Assembly (NCBI RefSeq): GCF_000003815.2
Contig: NC_049980.1
Location: 33,930,858 to 33,994,857 of the forward strand
DNA length: 64,000 bases
Source of the DNA: Branchiostoma floridae
Taxonomy: Eukaryota; Chordata; Leptocardii; Amphioxiformes; Branchiostomatidae
Direction of reading: 5' to 3'
Numbering within the stretch: position 1 is the first letter of the stretch; each line of letters starts with the position of its first letter. The notes beneath the pieces are model-generated. The model saw only the letters and a list, made by a program, of their open reading frames with translations, was not told the origin of the DNA and did no database searches. The position numbers were made by a program, and so were the translations under genes. Below, piece by piece: positions 13,773-25,000 of the stretch.

Positions 13773-13870
13773 CCAGTTATTGCGAAAGAAAGCAAAAATC
13801 TTGCAAGATCCGAAATTTTCAGCCGTCGGCCGCCATGATGCTTGGAGTGTGAGCGCATGCGCGAAGAAAT
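13773..13870 (-). other. Probable non-coding first exon of BDP1 with a short uORF
   Basis: The first coding exon of BDP1 starts with an acceptor at 8844-8845, so an upstream exon is required. On the minus strand a strong donor, GG|GTGAGT, lies at 13773/13772, just downstream of an NRF1-like site. The segment contains ATG GCG GCC GAC GGC TGA (13836-13819), a five-codon uORF in good initiation context. The 5' end is a guess. This is inference from splice signals; no transcript was available. Confidence 0.4.
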
Positions 13871-14165
13871 CTCCCACCATGCAGTGCTAATTTTAGGTCA
13901 AAGGTGAATTTAAGGTCAAAAGCCATATCATAGGAGCTGAGGTCAAATCCGCAAAAAAACATGTTGCCGCGATTACGAGGCGTTTAATTGAAGCTACGTA
14001 GACTCCTAGTGGTCAGAGTTTGCACGACAAGAAGATGAGAGCGACTAGATGACCTCTGCTATCGTTGTGAGCCGTCTTGGCCCGCGATTGGCCAGTAGGT
14101 TGATGGTGCGAGCGGCTGGACCAATCACACGTGGGGGAGGCACGTACGAAACATCACCTCATCGC
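13850..14165. promoter_or_regulatory. Putative bidirectional BDP1/FDPS promoter: NRF1, CCAAT, E-box and SRE-like sites
   Basis: The two genes are head to head here. GCGCATGCGC at 13853-13862 is a perfect NRF1-type palindrome. An inverted CCAAT box (ATTGG) lies at 14087-14091 and a forward CCAAT at 14121-14125, only two bases before the E-box CACGTG at 14128-14133. ATCACCTCAT at 14153-14162 matches the classical sterol element ATCACCCCAC at 8 of 10 positions. NF-Y plus SREBP control is well known for FDPS in mammals. The motifs are seen directly; their function is inferred. Confidence 0.5.
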
Positions 14166-14242
14166 TCAGCTGGACATCAAACGCGCCGACACCTCAGCTG
14201 GAGGAAGAAGACTTTCAAGTCTCAGCTTTGGCAGCACCCCGG
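14049..14242 (+). CDS. FDPS: Candidate FDPS exon 1 encoding a mitochondrial presequence
   Basis: An ATG at 14049 opens a frame that ends at a strong donor (CCCCGG|GTAAGT) after 194 nt. Splicing to 16000 joins in frame with FDPS and gives a protein of 426 aa (453 aa if exon 2 is included), close to the 419-aa mitochondrial form of human FDPS. The first 60 residues are rich in Arg and Ser, nearly free of acidic residues, and begin MTSAIVVSRLGPRLASRLMV, which fits a matrix-targeting helix. Against this, the same stretch holds CCAAT boxes and an E-box, so it may be promoter. In that case only the segment near the donor would be transcribed, as 5' UTR. Confidence 0.4.
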
Positions 14243-14390
14243 GTAAGTTCTGTGTCATTGTGACAGACTGATCACTGTAACTATACTACAAGTAAGATGT
14301 AGCTGGTGTAAGAATCAGTTTAGAAACAACTTAGTGAGGAGGTTCACTTAAAGACATATTGAACCAAGGATGTTTTCAACCTCTTATTAA

Positions 14391-14432
14391 TATATAATCA
14401 AGGAGCTTTTATATCAGAAGCTCCTTGATATA
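14391..14432. repeat. Short hairpin in FDPS intron 1
   Basis: AATCAAGGAGCTTTTATATC is followed by AGAAGCTCCTTGATAT, forming a stem of about 15 bp. No function is proposed. Confidence 0.5.
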
Positions 14433-14596
14433 ACGTCCTTGTTTGGAGAGACACTTTCCTTACTTCAATTTATGTCCAAGACCTTTGCTTGTCAGGTGTA
14501 GTGTAACATTATATATGTCAGTTTAATAAGAGAATCCAACACTTTCACTTTCATTAAGGTTACACTTGCCTTGACCACAGCTCTCTCACCATACCA

Positions 14597-15834
14597 CCCC
14601 CACCTAACTCAGCTTTTCCCCCTACCCGTTCACCTTCCACCCCCCCCGGACTTCCCTTTGCCCCCCGCTGTACTTCATCTGTGCCCCCGTCCTTCATCTT
14701 TACCCCCGGTGTAATTCCGCTTTTCCCCCGCCCTTCCGCTTTACCCCCCAATGGCCGCCGTCAACCCGAATTTCACGTAGTCGACACGAAAATTGTTCAG
14801 AAAGTAACAATAACGGTCATGAAATAGCCTATTGTCTAGTACACATTCTGGACCACCTTTCTGCCAAGTGGCGTTTCACAACTCCTTCCCAGTCTTAACT
14901 GAGCGGCGGTCTCAAAACATCGGGCAGAAGTCACCTCTCGTAACCCGGAAGTGACAAGCCATACTGGCAAGAAGTTCGGTTCAGCTAAACACCGAATCCC
15001 AATGCTACTGTGTCATCCATGGCCGTGGCCTGGCTGCAGTACTGGCACGGAACGTTATGATGATGATCCATGTCCCATGTAATTTCATCCTCCTACGCAG
15101 GGACATCCAACAGCCAAACTGCCTGTCTGGATGTACCCTGCTCTTTCAACCGTCACTCTTAGTTCCTGTGGACGTCCCCTCCCCCAAACCAGCTGTCAGC
15201 CAATCAGAGAATAGGCCTTTCCATTTTCAAAAGGGGTCTCGCATATGTAAGCGTAAGCTCATTGATATCTATAAGCAGGGCGGTCAGGAACTAAGGGTGA
15301 CGGTTGAGAAAGCAGGGTACATCCAGACATGCGGTTTGGCTGTTGGATGTCCCTGTGAAGGAGGATGATGTAATTTAGGCCAGTTTTGTATCTGACTCTC
15401 TGGTTTGATTTTTCTGTAGAATGCGTAAAAAGAAAAGCAAGCTCACTGTGGGGAAAAAAGGTGCGAGGTACTATAAGAAGAAACGAGCAAGCACAACAAG
15501 GTGATGAGTATTTTTATCTTTAGACCGCCGCTGACGGGGCGCGCTTTTTCAGTAGAGACTGGGAAGGAGTTGTGAAACGCCACAAGGTGGCCCATAAAAG
15601 AGTACCAGAGAATAGGCTGTTATTGTTACTTTCTGAACGATTTTCGTGTCGACTACATGCAATTCGAGTTGACGGCGGCCTTTGGGATCAAAGTGGAAGG
15701 GCGGGGGAAAAGCGGAATTACACCGGGGGTAAAGATGAACGACGGGGGCACAGATGAAGTACAGCGGGGGTCAAGGGGAAGTCCGAGGGGAAAGGTGAAT
15801 GGGTAGGGGACAAGATGAAGGAGTTAGGTGGGGG
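14597..15834. repeat. Nested inverted repeat (foldback element) in the 5' introns of FDPS
   Basis: Outer arms 14597-14912 and 15522-15834 are reverse complements over about 315 bp with small indels. Inner arms 15079-15168 and 15285-15373, about 90 bp each, are nested inside them. One strand of the outer arms is G-rich with many GGGGG runs, which could form quadruplexes. The candidate FDPS exon 2 lies between the inner and outer right arms. It may be a non-autonomous foldback transposon. No open frame for a transposase is visible. Confidence 0.8.
15420..15500 (+). CDS. FDPS: Candidate optional FDPS exon 2, very basic peptide
   Basis: 81 nt with an acceptor (tttctgtag) and a donor (AAG|gtgatg) whose phases fit between exon 1 and exon 3, so inclusion or skipping both keep the frame. 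It encodes a Lys/Arg-rich peptide that begins MRKKKSKLTVGKK and has an internal ATG at 15421 which could itself start translation. Vertebrate FDPS has no such segment as far as is known. It lies inside a foldback repeat and may be an exonised element, or no exon at all. Confidence 0.25.
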
Positions 15835-16012
15835 TGCATGCCACCTATGCACCTTACCACGTTTAACATAACTTTGTGTTGTGCGTGAATGAGTGTTTTG
15901 TATTTCCCCTCTGATGTAGAATTGTTTCAACCGCAAACAGTGCAAAAACTTTCCTTTCCCAATGCACAAAAATAAATGATTTTACCCACCTTCCTACAGC
16001 GCACAGACAGAC

Positions 16013-19000
16013 ATGGGAGACAGCAGTAACAAGAAGTTAAAGATGGCGAACCATGACGGAGATGTGAAGCGGTTTGACGAGGTATTTCACCAGCTGGTGA
16101 CGAAACTGATCGACGAGGACGCAAAAAATCCTGAGATCAGCGATGCGATGGTCAGGTTCAGACAGGTGAGAACATCCTCTGTCCGCCCCATCTGAGCTTC
16201 TCCCTGCTGTCTAAACTAGGAGATGGTACCTAAAGACTGGCCTAATTAAATCTTGCTAATAGCAGCCAGCTCCGTGAAGGGGCCACTTACAGTGCCGGAC
16301 AGCAGAGTTTGTGTTATACAGACTACCTACTAAGACAGAAGCAATAGGGTTTTCTCTCTGTCTCTCTTCTCTCCCTCTTTCATTTCTCCTTCCTCACTCA
16401 CTCCTTCCTTCTCTCCTTTTTCGTTCCCTTTCTCCCTCCCTCAATCCCTCACTTTCCTCTCTTCCTCTCACTTTCTCTCTCTTTCTCTCTACCTTAATCC
16501 CTCTCCCTCCCTCTCTATCCCTCTCTACCTAGCCATCTATAAATATCTAGAAATGCTTTTTGGTTTATCCAAGTATTCCAGATCGATCATGGCTACCACA
16601 CTGTCCATAGCCAGTTGTGATTCCTTTTCAGATAATCCCTAATCTGCTGTGATTCCAAACTTTAGTGTGATCCGTGACTACAGAAATATAATAAGTTATT
16701 TCTTTATTTCAGGCTCTCACTGGCCCAAATGACACAGGGACAAACATGAAAAACATAGAATATGTACAATATTTTAAAACAAACTGACGATAATAAACTG
16801 CTTCTATTGCATTCACATTTGTAAAAACAGTTTGACTTCAAATTTAAATGGTTGAAGTACCCAGAAGGGATGATTTTTTTTACACTTGAATATTCACACA
16901 TTTCTCCTTCTTGCTTGTCAGGTATTAGAGTACAACTGTCCAGGTGGGAAGAGGAACAGAGGTCTTAGTGTCATTACATCTTACAGGTGAGCCACCACTT
17001 GCAAATCCCATTCAAGCAATACTTTGCTGCTTGGCTCAAAAGCAGGAAAACATATACACAAATGTACATTTGATACTATATAGTAATTATTGTGTCTTGT
17101 GCTTTAGAATGTAAGTTTTCCATGTCTATCCTGCAGGTTTCTTGTCAGCAGTGATCAGCTGACAGAAGAGAACATCCACAGAGCCATGGTGGTTGGCTGG
17201 TGCATCGAATGGGTACGGTTATTTACTAATTTCTTCCTATGACTTGTATGAAAATGGAGGTACTGTTTCGGGTCTGTGTGCTTGTGTTTCTGGTTATTTT
17301 TCATCTTGAGAAGCTCTGTATGGATTGTGAGACAAAGACGAAAGTCAAGAATTTTTCTTGGCCTCCTGGCAGCTTTCCTTGGTACTTCAGCAGAACTTCC
17401 ATTTGTCAAATATTTGATAAAGAGAACAATTTGTGTGATTTTCCAAGGTTTACCACTGACAATGTTTTATTCACACTGCAGTTTGTGCATGCCCTGCTAG
17501 AGGGTGCTTATCATCATTAGTGTGTTATATCTGCTATTACACTGCTGATTGACTTATATAAGTCATTCTCTTAGTTTCCCTTCTTTCTTTAAAGAAGACG
17601 AAATGTACATAAATCTGTTTACGTTTTTGAACATGATGTTGACTTTTGTTTCTCATCTATGTTTAATATGAATCTGTTTCTCGTACCCAGTGACTGAGTG
17701 ATGATGATGTTTCTCTTTTTGTTACCAGTTACAAGCTTTCTTCCTGGTTCTTGACGACATAATGGACCAATCACAGACCAGGAGAGGGCAGCCATGCTGG
17801 TACAGAGTTGTATGTACTTCTTTGTTCGTTTTTCTGTTTTGCATCACCAGTAAACTATGCCAGTAAACACACTGGTCTTGTACAGTAAGTGCAAGCTGAC
17901 TAAAAGGTTTGATCTATTCACACTGGGATGGAGTTTGAATCCAGGGTTGCAGTCGTTATACCCCTGTCACAATATCCACGATCTTCTGGCATATCGATGG
18001 AAGATCGGCCATATTTAAGATCGACAGTGGGTTGCGGGTATTTTTCACCCAAAACCCGTCCCTGTCACATATAACATAAGCCATACTTTGTACCTTGTAC
18101 AATTGTTGTGCAGTAAATTTATTATTATAAGTGAGGCTCGGGCGATTGCCGAAGAATTGTCGTCCGAACGATTTTCGTCAAATGTAAAAGGGGTATAAGG
18201 ACAGGACGCTTAGCCGTGGTCCACTGTTGATTTTACCTTTGAAGAGAGCTAGGGAAATTTCTTTGGTACAGTGAACCTGTAAATACTGTACATAGCATCT
18301 GTCTTTTCTGTTAGGACCAGTGGATGACTAGGCCTTCAGCGAGTTTAACTGGTCGAAGATCACTTTCCTTTTCTGATGATAGAAGTTTATGAAGGTTAAA
18401 CATCCAGGTAAACAATATTCAAATACAATTCAACCTCTACAACTGGATAAAAACAAAGATTTACTTCCAGACGTTTCGAGTGACATCCATCGCTCTTCTT
18501 TAGCGTTCCAAGAGAAGAAGTCTGAAAGTAAACCTCCACTTTTATCCAGTTTTAGAGATTGAACTGTATAAGAATAAGTTTCTCATTATGTTTTTTTCAC
18601 ATGAAGTTTGTTTGTGATGTTCCCCTTCAGGAAGAAGTAGGTAACATGGCCATTAACGACGCCTGCTACATCGAGTCCTGCATCTACAGACTTCTGGGGA
18701 GGTTCTGCAGAGGCCAGCCATACTATGTGGACCTGCTCGAGCTATTCCAAGGGGTAAGGGAACTTACTCCAAGGAGTTTTTACAAAAAAAGGGCAATCTT
18801 TGTGTCAGTTGCTATAACTCTTGATCTGGACCTGGATAAATTGGTCGTGGTTCCGTAGACACAGGTCGGGGAATGATCAACCTCGGCTGGGTCGCCCAGG
18901 TGAGGGACTGGGTGTATGGTGATTAAAGGCCTGGAACACCCAGTGACATTAGAGTGTCAACAGCTAAAGGAGTTTTAATAAAACAATAAACAACAACAAA

Positions 19001-22000
19001 CAATATTCTAGATATTCTAGAGTAGATAGAGAAGGTTCTGAAGAGTCCAGCTGTACTACTTGAGTATAGATACTGGTAAGCTAAGATTTTATAAGACCTG
19101 TAAAACAGCACATACTATGGAAAAATACTTAGAATTAGATAATTTTGATTTACGCTCGGCAATCAGCAAAATTAGAATTAGTGCCCACCCTCTCGAAATT
19201 GAGAGAGGGCAGTACAAGAGGCTATCTGTGTGTGAAAGAACGTGCAAACAATGTACGTCAAACGTGGTGGAAGACAAATCACATTTTATGTCAAACTGCT
19301 CTTTCTATAATCAAGAAAGAGAAGAGCTGTTCAAAGAGGCCACCAAATTCCACCCAAACTTCCTCACATTCAATGACAAAAAGAAAACAGTTCTCCTTTT
19401 AACATCACAAAACCCACACATAATAGAAAAGGTGGGATCTTTCGTCTTCCACTGTCTTCAAAAAAGGAGTCAAACCCAATAACCCAGGATCTAGAGTTAG
19501 CTGTCACTAGTTTTAGACTAGAGTAGACACTTGTGATATTGTATTTTACACTGGTTGAATCTTGTATGTTACCTGCAATTAGCCCACGGGCAAGAATTTG
19601 CAATAAAACTTGTAACTATGTGGGCCTGCTGGAGCTCTTCCAAGGGATAATGGAACCGGAAATGTTCAGACATAGATTTTTATGACGTATGGAAATCAAT
19701 CTTTACAATCTCATCCCAAGTATCCATCTGAGTTTAAATTAAAATTGTTCTTTTATGATCCACCTAAAATAATTTTCATTCAAAGTCAAAGTCAGTCACA
19801 CAGAACCTCATGAATGAATTAATTGCCAGATCACACTAAAGGATATATAAGAAAATTTTGGCTGAAGCAGCAAATTTTTTTGGATACACATATTTTGGGT
19901 GAGTGCAAAGTGCAAACTAATTTTGCATCAATAGAAGACTTTTAATACAAAGAAAAAAATTCATTACAGTCAATCATGGATTCAGCAACCACTCAAGGGA
20001 CTCAGGAAAATGGTCGCTCAGGACAGGGTGGGGTTAACTATGTAAAAATGGACGGGGATGTTTTCATGTAGATTATGACTGGAGTTGGCTGCCTGACAAA
20101 GTTTTACTTTATTAACTACAGTTCAGGTCACAGCACATCTGATTAGAACAGTGGCTAACATGCAATCTGAAATGACTTCAACACTTGTTTGTCCCTCACT
20201 GTTTCTGTCCCTGCTTCAGACGACGTACAAGACGATAGTCGGCCAGTCTCTGGACCTCATCACGTCTCCGGATGGGAAGGTCAACCTCAGCAACTTCACG
20301 GAGGAGAGGTAAGGCCAGTGGTGGTTCTGATGATGGGGAGGCCGTACTGTTTGTTTGCAGAGTGATGATGAAATTGATGATAAAATAATGTTGTAAGAGA
20401 AGTGAAAATGATGTGATGAGAATGATGATGGTAATGAGAGGAAAAACTGACTGTTGACTATGTCTGTGTGAGTGTGTGTGAGTGTGTGTGTGTGAGTGTG
20501 TGTGAGTGTGTGTGTGAGTGTGTGTGTGTGAGTGTGTGTGTGTGTGTGAGTGTGTAAGTGTGGGTGTGTGTCTGTGTGTGTGTGTGTGTCTGTGTGTGTG
20601 TGTGTGTCTGTGAGTGAGTGTGTCTGTGTGTGTGTGTTTGTGTCTGTGTGTGTGTGTGTGTGTGTCTCTGTGTGTGTGTGTGTGTCTGTGTGTGTGTGTC
20701 TCTGTGTGTGTCTGTGTGAGTGTGTGTGTGTGTGTGCGTTTGTGCGTTTGTGTGTGAGTGTGTGTGTGTGTGTGTGTGAATGTGCAAAACTTAATCCCAA
20801 TGTGTTGAAATTTACATCTCAAGTGTTATACGATCAAACCTTTGGCAATGTGTGAACACATATTTTGTTTTCAATGTCATAGTGAAGTACATACAGACTG
20901 ATGTGTTTATTTTATGTGCAGGTACAATGCCATAGTGAAGTACAAGACAGCCTTCTACTCCTTCCACCTACCAGTAGCTGCTGCTATGTACATGGTGAGG
21001 CCTTCAGAGGATCCTTCTCATTTCTACTATGAACCGCCCTAAGAATTCTTAGAAGTTCTGTCAGTCTTAGTATGTATGTACATGATAAGAACTTCGGAGG
21101 ATCCTTGTCATGAAAATGTAGAATGTAAGAATTCTTATTGTCTGTTTTAGCATACCCAACATATTGAGGAGAACAGAAATTCAAGATGTGTAGGGAAGAC
21201 TGGTTATCAGATTTTCTGTGGTGAAATGGTCAAATAGACTTAGGGAGAGATGATATGAATGTACCTCATGTCACTTTCATAACTATTACTGTTAACCTAG
21301 TCAAAAAAAGGGAATGAAATACTAGATAATTTGTAGATGGCATCTTTTGTAGAAGTATAAATGAAGCCATGAAACTTCAGAAATGCTGTTGTGTGATTAT
21401 ATTCATCAATTACAAACCCCCTTTTCACGTAACAAATCAGTGAAAAGTTATGTCTATGGATAATTTTGTTGACAATGAGTTGACTGAAAGTTGTTTGCAT
21501 CCCTCCCAGGCTGGCATCACCAGTAAGGAGTCCCATGAAAATGCCAAGACAATTCTTCTGGAGATGGGCAGGTTCTTCCAGATACAGGTGAAGAAGTCTT
21601 GTCACAAATTTCTGTTTTACATGTTATTTCCTCTGTCTGTGCAAGACAGCATGTTTTATACCTAACTGTGAATTGATATGTAGAGAAGGTAAAGACATAG
21701 TTTAGATAGTCCAATAGAAAACAAATGTAAGATAACGTCAAGACAAGAGATTTCCAGTCATCAAAAACAGCTACAAAATCTACCGAATATACCCTAACTA
21801 TGAATTGTAAAGAAGGTATGGACAAAGTTTAGATAGTCCAATGGAAAACAAAAATAAGAGAAGGTCAAGACAAGAGATTTCCAGTCATCGAAATGAGTTG
21901 CAAAATTGACCGAATGGTAGTAATGATTTGTCGTAAGTTATTGTTCACCAGGATGTCTAACCCTAAGACATATATTTCCATTTCAGGATGACTACCTGGA

Positions 22001-25000
22001 CTGCTATGGGGACCCGGCGGTGACGGGGAAGGTTGGGACAGACGTAGAGGAGAACAAGTGCAGCTGGCTGGTGGTGCAGGCACTACGGCTGGTCGACGCC
22101 CGGCAACGGACTACACTACAGGTTTGTTTGTTTGTTTGTTTGTTTGTTTGTTTGAGGGAAGGTTGGGACAGACGTGGAGGAGAACAAGTGCAGCTGGCTG
22201 GTGGTGCAGGCACTACGGCTGGTCGACGCCCGGCAACGAGCTACGCTACAGGTTTGTTTGTTTGTTTGTTTGTTTGTGGGAAGGTGGGAACAGGCGTGGA
22301 AGAGAACAAATGCAGCTGGCTGGTGGTGCAGGCGCTACGGCTGGTCGACGCCCGGCAACGGGCTACGCTGCAGGTTTGTTTGTTTGTTTGTTTGTTTGTT
22401 TGTTTGTTTGTTTGTGGGAAGGTCAGAACGGACGTGGAGGAGAACAAGTGCAGCTGGCTGGTGGTGCAGGCGCTACGGCTGGTCGAGGCCCGGCAACGGG
22501 CTACGCTGCAGGTTTGTTTGTTTGTTTGTTTGTTTGTTTGTTTGTTTGTTTGAGGTAAGGTTGGGACAGACGTGGAGGAGAACAAGTGCAGCTGGCTGGT
22601 GGTGCAGGCGCTACGGCTGGTCGACACCCGGCAACGGGCTACGCTGCAGGTTTGTTTGTTTGTTTGTTTGTTTGTTTGTGGGAAGGTGGGAACAGGCGTG
22701 GAGGAGAACAAGTGTAGCTGGCTGGTGGTGCAGGCGCTACGGCTGGTCGACGCCCGGCAACGGACTACACTACAGGTTTGTTTGTTTGTTTGTTTGTTTG
22801 TTCATGAGATGCCCACAGGTATGACTGGTCAACAAGTAACAATACTCACTTCTTTAGCTTTGCTATTTGTTTCTTTTTTTGTGGTAGTAGTAATTAGGAA
22901 GAAGTGGTGTAGGTTTGGGCCTCCTTTCAGCTTGCTCTGAAACTGCAGAGGTATTTTTGTGTTGAAATCTTTTTTTGTGAGTGAACAACAGGTTTCCACC
23001 ACATTTGTTAAGTGAGTTAGACAGAAATGTAGGCACTGAGGACCTAATTGCATGATTAATGATGGAAATCCCAAAAAGCTATGTTGTCCATAAGACTTTT
23101 TTTTATGGACAACATAGCTTTTTGGGATTTCCATGATTAAGAGGATACATGTAATTTATGGCAGGTGGAACATTTTTAGTTCCAACGACACCCTCGTGAT
23201 GTACCGTTGTGTGGTCTAGTTCCATGTTTGTTACTGTCGTGTAAATTTATCCCGTCCGTAGAAAATTGATGACATCAGAGTCGTTTGCGGCTCGGTTGCC
23301 CGCAGCACTGGGGATCAAATTACCGTCTAATGTTCCCTCGCTCCTGCGGTGACCTCTGGTATTGATTTTGTCTCACAAACTGCATTTCAACGGGCTCAGC
23401 TCTGTGGGTATTGGTGGGGAGGCTGATCCCAGCTATTTAGCCAATATCTGGGTCATTGGGCCAATTTTGTAGCTGGTTTTGATCAGTGGAAATTTGCTCT
23501 GTTTGTTTATCTCTAGGTAAACTTCCTTTTGAGTTTGTTTTGTAAAATAAGTTTGAACACTGGCTCACTTTTATCAAAGTTTCTTGCCTTGCTGATCTCT
23601 CTGAGCTATTTATCCAATATCTGGATCATTGGGCCAATTTTGTAGCTGGTTTTGATCAGTGGAAGTGTACTCTGTTGTTTCTTCTTTACTAGAAGCAAAA
23701 CTTCCTTTTCTATGTTTCTTTTTCAGAAAAGGTTTGAACAGGATTATTGCCATTTGTTGCCAGGTTGCTTCCAGCTATTTATCCAATATCCGGATCATTT
23801 GGCCAATTTTGTAGCTGATTTTGATCAGTGGAAATTTGCTCTGTTTGTTTATCTCTAGGTGAACTTCCTTTTGAGTTTCTTTTTCAGAAGAGGTTTGAAC
23901 AGGCTAGGCATCATTGTTGTTTGTAGGTTCATCTTAGCTCTTTGTCCAATATTCGGATCATTTGGCCAGTTATATGGGTGTTTTTGATCAGTGGAAATGT
24001 GCTCCACTGTTTTTTCTTTACTAGAAGCAAAGCTTCCTTCCAAAAGAAGACCACAAAAGAAGCAAAAGTTTCTTGTTCAGAATTTTTGAACACCTGGCTT
24101 ACTGTTTTTGCCATTTGTGGGCATGTTCATCTTGTGGGCATGTTTATCCAATACTGTAAATGCACTTAACGTGGGGATTTCATTTTGCGGTTGCGGGAAA
24201 AGGGACATTTCGCGGTGGTTTTAAGTTCACGGTAGCACCATGCACTGCAGTCTCTTACTGCCTTGAAAAAATGTTTGCGGTGGTTTTAAGATTGCGGTGT
24301 AGCGGCTACCGCAAAAAAACGCGAATATTAAACCACCCGAAATTTTCTGCATTTACAGTATTCAGAAAAATAGCATGTGGAATTCACTGAAGCAGAGGAC
24401 AGGGAAGAAAACTTGAATACGACTGTATTCATTTCGTGAAACTGAGAGGCCTCAGGCTTTGTTTTCATTTTATATTCCACTCAAGTCTGTTTGGAAAATG
24501 TCCGACAACCCAACAATTAATTAGGTGTAGACTTACTTGCAATTATAGCCGTTCACTCCTTTTTGCCCCGGCTTAGAGGTGAGAGAAGCGGTTAGTTCAA
24601 CACATGGATGCATGGATCGGTCAATTTAACAAAACTCTTCTTATAGCCCTTCTGTACGCACGATTACGCAATCAGCTTGCGTGGCCGAGCAGTCCTACGC
24701 GCTGGGTGGATATAGCGATTTGCTTTTGCAGCCGTGGATCGTGGGTTCGAACCCCACTTGTAACAATTTTTTTTCTTTGTTAGGCAAATCTCATGTAATG
24801 TTTTTTTAATAGAAGACAGACTAGTTCAGTAATTCGATGTTTAAAAACTCTTTTTTCATGTGATTTTGTTTAACATCCAGGCTTTTTCCAAAATACGCAC
24901 CGGCCAGCTTTTCTCAGAAGCTTTCTTGTTTGTTCTTCTTCAGGAAAACTACGGTCAGAACGACCCCGCCAAGGTTGCCGCGGTGAAGCAGCTTTACCAG

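Noticed and set aside
20196-20855. Frames of His/Thr or Cys/Val across the TG tract
   Set aside because: Simple-sequence artefact.
22020-22824. Overlapping plus-strand frames with VCLFVCLFV repeats
   Set aside because: Produced by (GTTT)n runs and the exon 11 array; only the first copy is part of the FDPS CDS.
24676-24765. Functional tRNA gene
   Set aside because: A- and B-box motifs and a T-arm are present, but the acceptor stem does not pair and the anticodon arm is unclear.
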